Shown here: in pieces, positions 61,690 through 64,000 of the stretch
How positions within the stretch are numbered: the first letter of the stretch is position 1
How the letters are laid out: every line of letters starts with the position of its first letter
Assembly: GCA_013397865.1 (NCBI GenBank)
Contig: VZTI01003765.1
Span: forward strand, 433,473-497,472
Source: Struthidea cinerea
Taxonomy: Eukaryota > Chordata > Aves > Passeriformes > Corcoracidae
Reading direction: 5' to 3'
Length of the DNA stretch: 64,000 nt
Position numbers and translations under genes: made by a program
Notes under the pieces: model-generated
Told to the model about the DNA's origin: nothing
Seen by the model: only the letters and a program-made list of their open reading frames with translations
Database searches by the model: none

Positions 61690-61785
61690 GAAGGTGGGCC
61701 ACTGACTGTACTGCCTCAGTTTCCCCCACGTTGTGCTGGCAATAACAGGACTTACCTGCTGTGCTTAGGTGCACCCAGGCTTGCA
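61690..61785 (+). mobile_element. MIR-like SINE fragment
   Basis: ccactgactgtactgcctca followed by gtttcccccacgttg and aataacaggacttacctgct matches MIR's 'ccactgac...tgcctcagtttccccatctg...aataataggacttacctgc'. The 5' head and the L2-like tail are missing. Confidence 0.55.
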
Positions 61786-61804
61786 CAGTGCTGTAGATGC
61801 ACTA

Positions 61805-61893
61805 ATCATGGAATCGTAGAATATCCTGAGTTGGAAGGGACCCATCAGGGTCATCAGAGTCCAACTCCTGGCCCTGCACATGACCCCCATTTA
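61805..61893 (-). mobile_element. CR1 LINE 3' end
   Basis: In plus orientation: atcatggaatcgtagaatat, cctgagttggaagggaccca, gtccaactcctggccctgca. This is the CR1 subgroup whose 3' end reads 'gagttggaagggacccataaggatcat'. The 3' end faces the low coordinate, hence minus strand. Confidence 0.9.
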
Positions 61894-61894
61894 T

Positions 61895-63063
61895 TCTAGA
61901 ACTCCATGCAAACTACTGCACAAAGGTAAGGGGCTTTTTTTCCCTGGTTTCTCTGATCAATATTTCCACTGCATTTCTGGTTATCTCAAGCCTGTTTCCC
62001 ACCCTCCATAAAGATGGATTTCAATTTAAGCATAATTTGGGAAGCTGTTTATGATTATGGTGCTGGATGGATATCCAGCAATTTTTGTAGATACATTAAC
62101 TTCTAATTCTTCTGGTATCATTGATTCACTTGTAAAGAAAGAATCCCTTCCTTCTTGCCAACTCATGACTTATTTTTGAACAGAGACGGAGGAAAGTTGT
62201 GTCTGGTCAAAGAGATCCTGTTTCCTGAAGGTGGGGCTGTAGTTAATGAAGATAAGCTAATTCTTGAAAATATCAAGAGTATTCAGTTAATAGGACAGGG
62301 GGATTTGATCACTTGTAGTAGTTTCTGATAAAAGTTATATTTAGAGACAAGACCCTCAACTTCACTTTCCTGGCTTCATGCAAGGAGAGAAAAATATTCC
62401 AAGCTCCCTTATTTATCTACTGATACACTGTTAATTTAGAGGAAAGGGTTAAAAAAATAAGTATCTGACCTTTGTAATATGTTAGAGAAAAAAAATGCTG
62501 TATCCTGAGGCAATGCTGGGCCAGAGACTGTAGATTTTGGATGCTGTTCTAACTTGAAAATTTCCATGTGTTTTAAGTCTCGTCTGATTTATCTAAAACA
62601 AGAGTCAACCACAAATTTTAACTGCTTGGCTATAGCCTTCTGGATGCCAGATACATCTGCGAGCGTTGTGCACATCTGGGCATGGACTGAGCGCTGGGAG
62701 GCCAGCAGGACTGGCCTGGGAGCCTGGGGAGTGGTGAGCAAGCAGAGGGGCCTTGTGGCCCAAAACTACACCTAGAGATAAGGAAAGGCTCTCAGGAAAA
62801 GTTGATTGCCAGCAGTTTGGGTGCTTTAAATAAGCCAAATATTTTTGCAAGTTGTTAATAACAGCAACAAAAGCACTGAACTGAGACTACAGTTCTCTGC
62901 TCTCTCTTCTCAAGAGGGAGCTGTTCCCCGTATCTGCTTCTGACCATCTCCTGCAGCCACATCCATCATTGTCCTCATTTCTGTCTTGACCTCCTAGCAT
63001 TTTAGGACATCCCTTTCCAACAGTTTTACCCTCAAGCCTTTCCGAATCCTTTCCACTTCTAAA
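61895..63063. other. Unique non-coding DNA
   Basis: No gene or repeat recognised in about 1.2 kb. There is a GC-richer patch near 62640-62760. Confidence 0.5.
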
Positions 63064-63064
63064 A

Positions 63065-63315
63065 GAATCATAAAATCATAGAATGATCTGGGTTGGAAGG
63101 GACCTTAAAGATCATCCAGTTCCAACGCCCTGCCATAGGGACACCTTCCACTAGACCAGGTTGCTCAGAGCCCCATCCAGCCTGACCTTGAACAGTGCCA
63201 GGAATGAGGCATCCATAATTTCTCTAGGCAACTTGTTCCAGTGCCTCACCAGCCTCACAGCAAAGAATTTCTTCCTTATACCTAGCCGAAATTTCCCCTC
63301 TTCCAGTTTGAACCC
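63065..63315 (-). mobile_element. CR1 LINE 3' end, interrupted
   Basis: In plus orientation it runs from aatcataaaatcatagaatg through gatctgggttggaagggac, accttaaagatcatccagtt and ccatccagcctgaccttgaa to cttccagtttgaaccca. At that point the CR1 match stops abruptly at an A-run (A12, 63317-63328). It is a 5'-truncated, minus-strand copy related to the 5.6 kb element. Confidence 0.93.
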
Positions 63316-63329
63316 AGAAAAAAAAAAAG

Positions 63330-64000
63330 TGCTTAAAAGAAGTGCTGTCCCAAAATCTTTCCACTTTTCAAGGTCTTGTACTCCCTATCAATCCATGACC
63401 AAATCCATTTCACTCTCCTGTATTTAATTCTCCCATTTGCCAGCAAAAAAACCCTAACCAACCTCCTTGTAGGACTGGTTTGTATTCATCTTACCTTGCT
63501 TCTGTTAGTGAAGCAGCAAATTATAGACAAATAATCTTATGGAGGTGACCTGTAAAAAACCAAAACAACGTATTTGTAACTTTTGATTTCTACTTATTCC
63601 TCATAATTTTTGCGATCTTAAAGGAATTGCTCTCTTACATAAACACAACTTCTGTTGTTGCCACTTGTTTCTTTGTAGGCAAAAGTGGCAGTATCATAGA
63701 AGAGGTAGTTTTGATAACATGCTGCTAAAATTCTGTATTTGGTCTGCTGTATTCTATATTTATTCCATCATATATCACTGAAGTGGCTTTTTCATATCAG
63801 TTTTTTGGTTTTGACCCATCAGAGCATGTCTCTTTCTAGCATTGGTTTCAAAGATAATTCAGGGGAGATGCCTAATCTGAAAAATGACATTATAGTTGTA
63901 ACCTACACTCTTCTAAGAATCATGGAAGAAATGGAGCTGAGTGAATAGTTAACCAGAGATGTCATATTTCCAGAAACTCTGAGGAAGCTTTCAGAAAAAC
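63330..64000. other. Unique non-coding DNA to window end
   Basis: No gene or repeat recognised. A 69-codon frame near 63739-63948 has no recognisable homology. Confidence 0.5.

Noticed and set aside
1..64000. A new multi-gene system, CRISPR array, tRNA or rRNA gene
   Set aside because: No array of regularly spaced repeats, no tRNA cloverleaf or rRNA signature and no cluster of co-oriented genes was seen. The sequence is animal non-coding DNA.

Overview
This window looks like bird nuclear DNA, probably from a neoavian and possibly passerine-like species. The evidence is a set of chicken-repeat-1 (CR1) LINE fragments carrying the avian 3' signature of ATTCTATG-type octamer repeats, plus an avian-type ERVL endogenous retrovirus with its LTR. 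The DNA is AT-rich and CpG-poor. It has no bacterial-style coding density, rRNA, tRNA or CRISPR array. I found no secure protein-coding exon. The open frames are short, scattered over all six frames and mostly unrelated to known proteins. The window therefore reads as an intergenic gene desert or the inside of a very large intron.

Layout. Positions 1-5.1 kb are unique AT-rich sequence with one small CpG-dense patch (about 2.17-2.44 kb). A truncated CR1 lies on the minus strand at 5.64-6.21 kb. An old, decayed CR1 reverse-transcriptase fragment sits at 12.47-12.96 kb. At 14.97-17.0 kb a minus-strand ERVL remnant (end of pol, 3' untranslated stretch and LTR) lies between two diverged direct copies of a roughly 260 bp sequence. 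From 17 to 38 kb most DNA is unique, with MIR-like and old CR1 remnants at 21.6, 27.8, 35.9 and 36.2 kb. Further CR1 copies lie at 38.1, 44.0, 46.4, 52.5, 55.7, 57.1, 61.8 and 63.1 kb. An L2-like fragment is at 41.9-42.4 kb. MIR-like SINEs are at 47.4, 53.2, 56.8 and 61.7 kb.

Functional content. The only gene-like signal I would follow first is at 61.44-61.60 kb. There a pyrimidine tract and CAG acceptor precede a CpG-containing open frame of 22 codons, then a stop, an AATAAA and a GT-rich stretch, which is the layout of a small 3'-terminal exon. Several repeat-free AT-rich blocks (about 23.2, 25.3, 54.7 and 60.0 kb) resemble conserved non-coding regulatory DNA by texture, but this needs alignment to other amniotes.

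I did not find a new multi-gene system. The most unusual structure is the ERVL fragment bracketed by long direct repeats. Repeat family names rest on recalled consensus sequences, not on a database search, and boundaries are usually good to about 10-30 bp.
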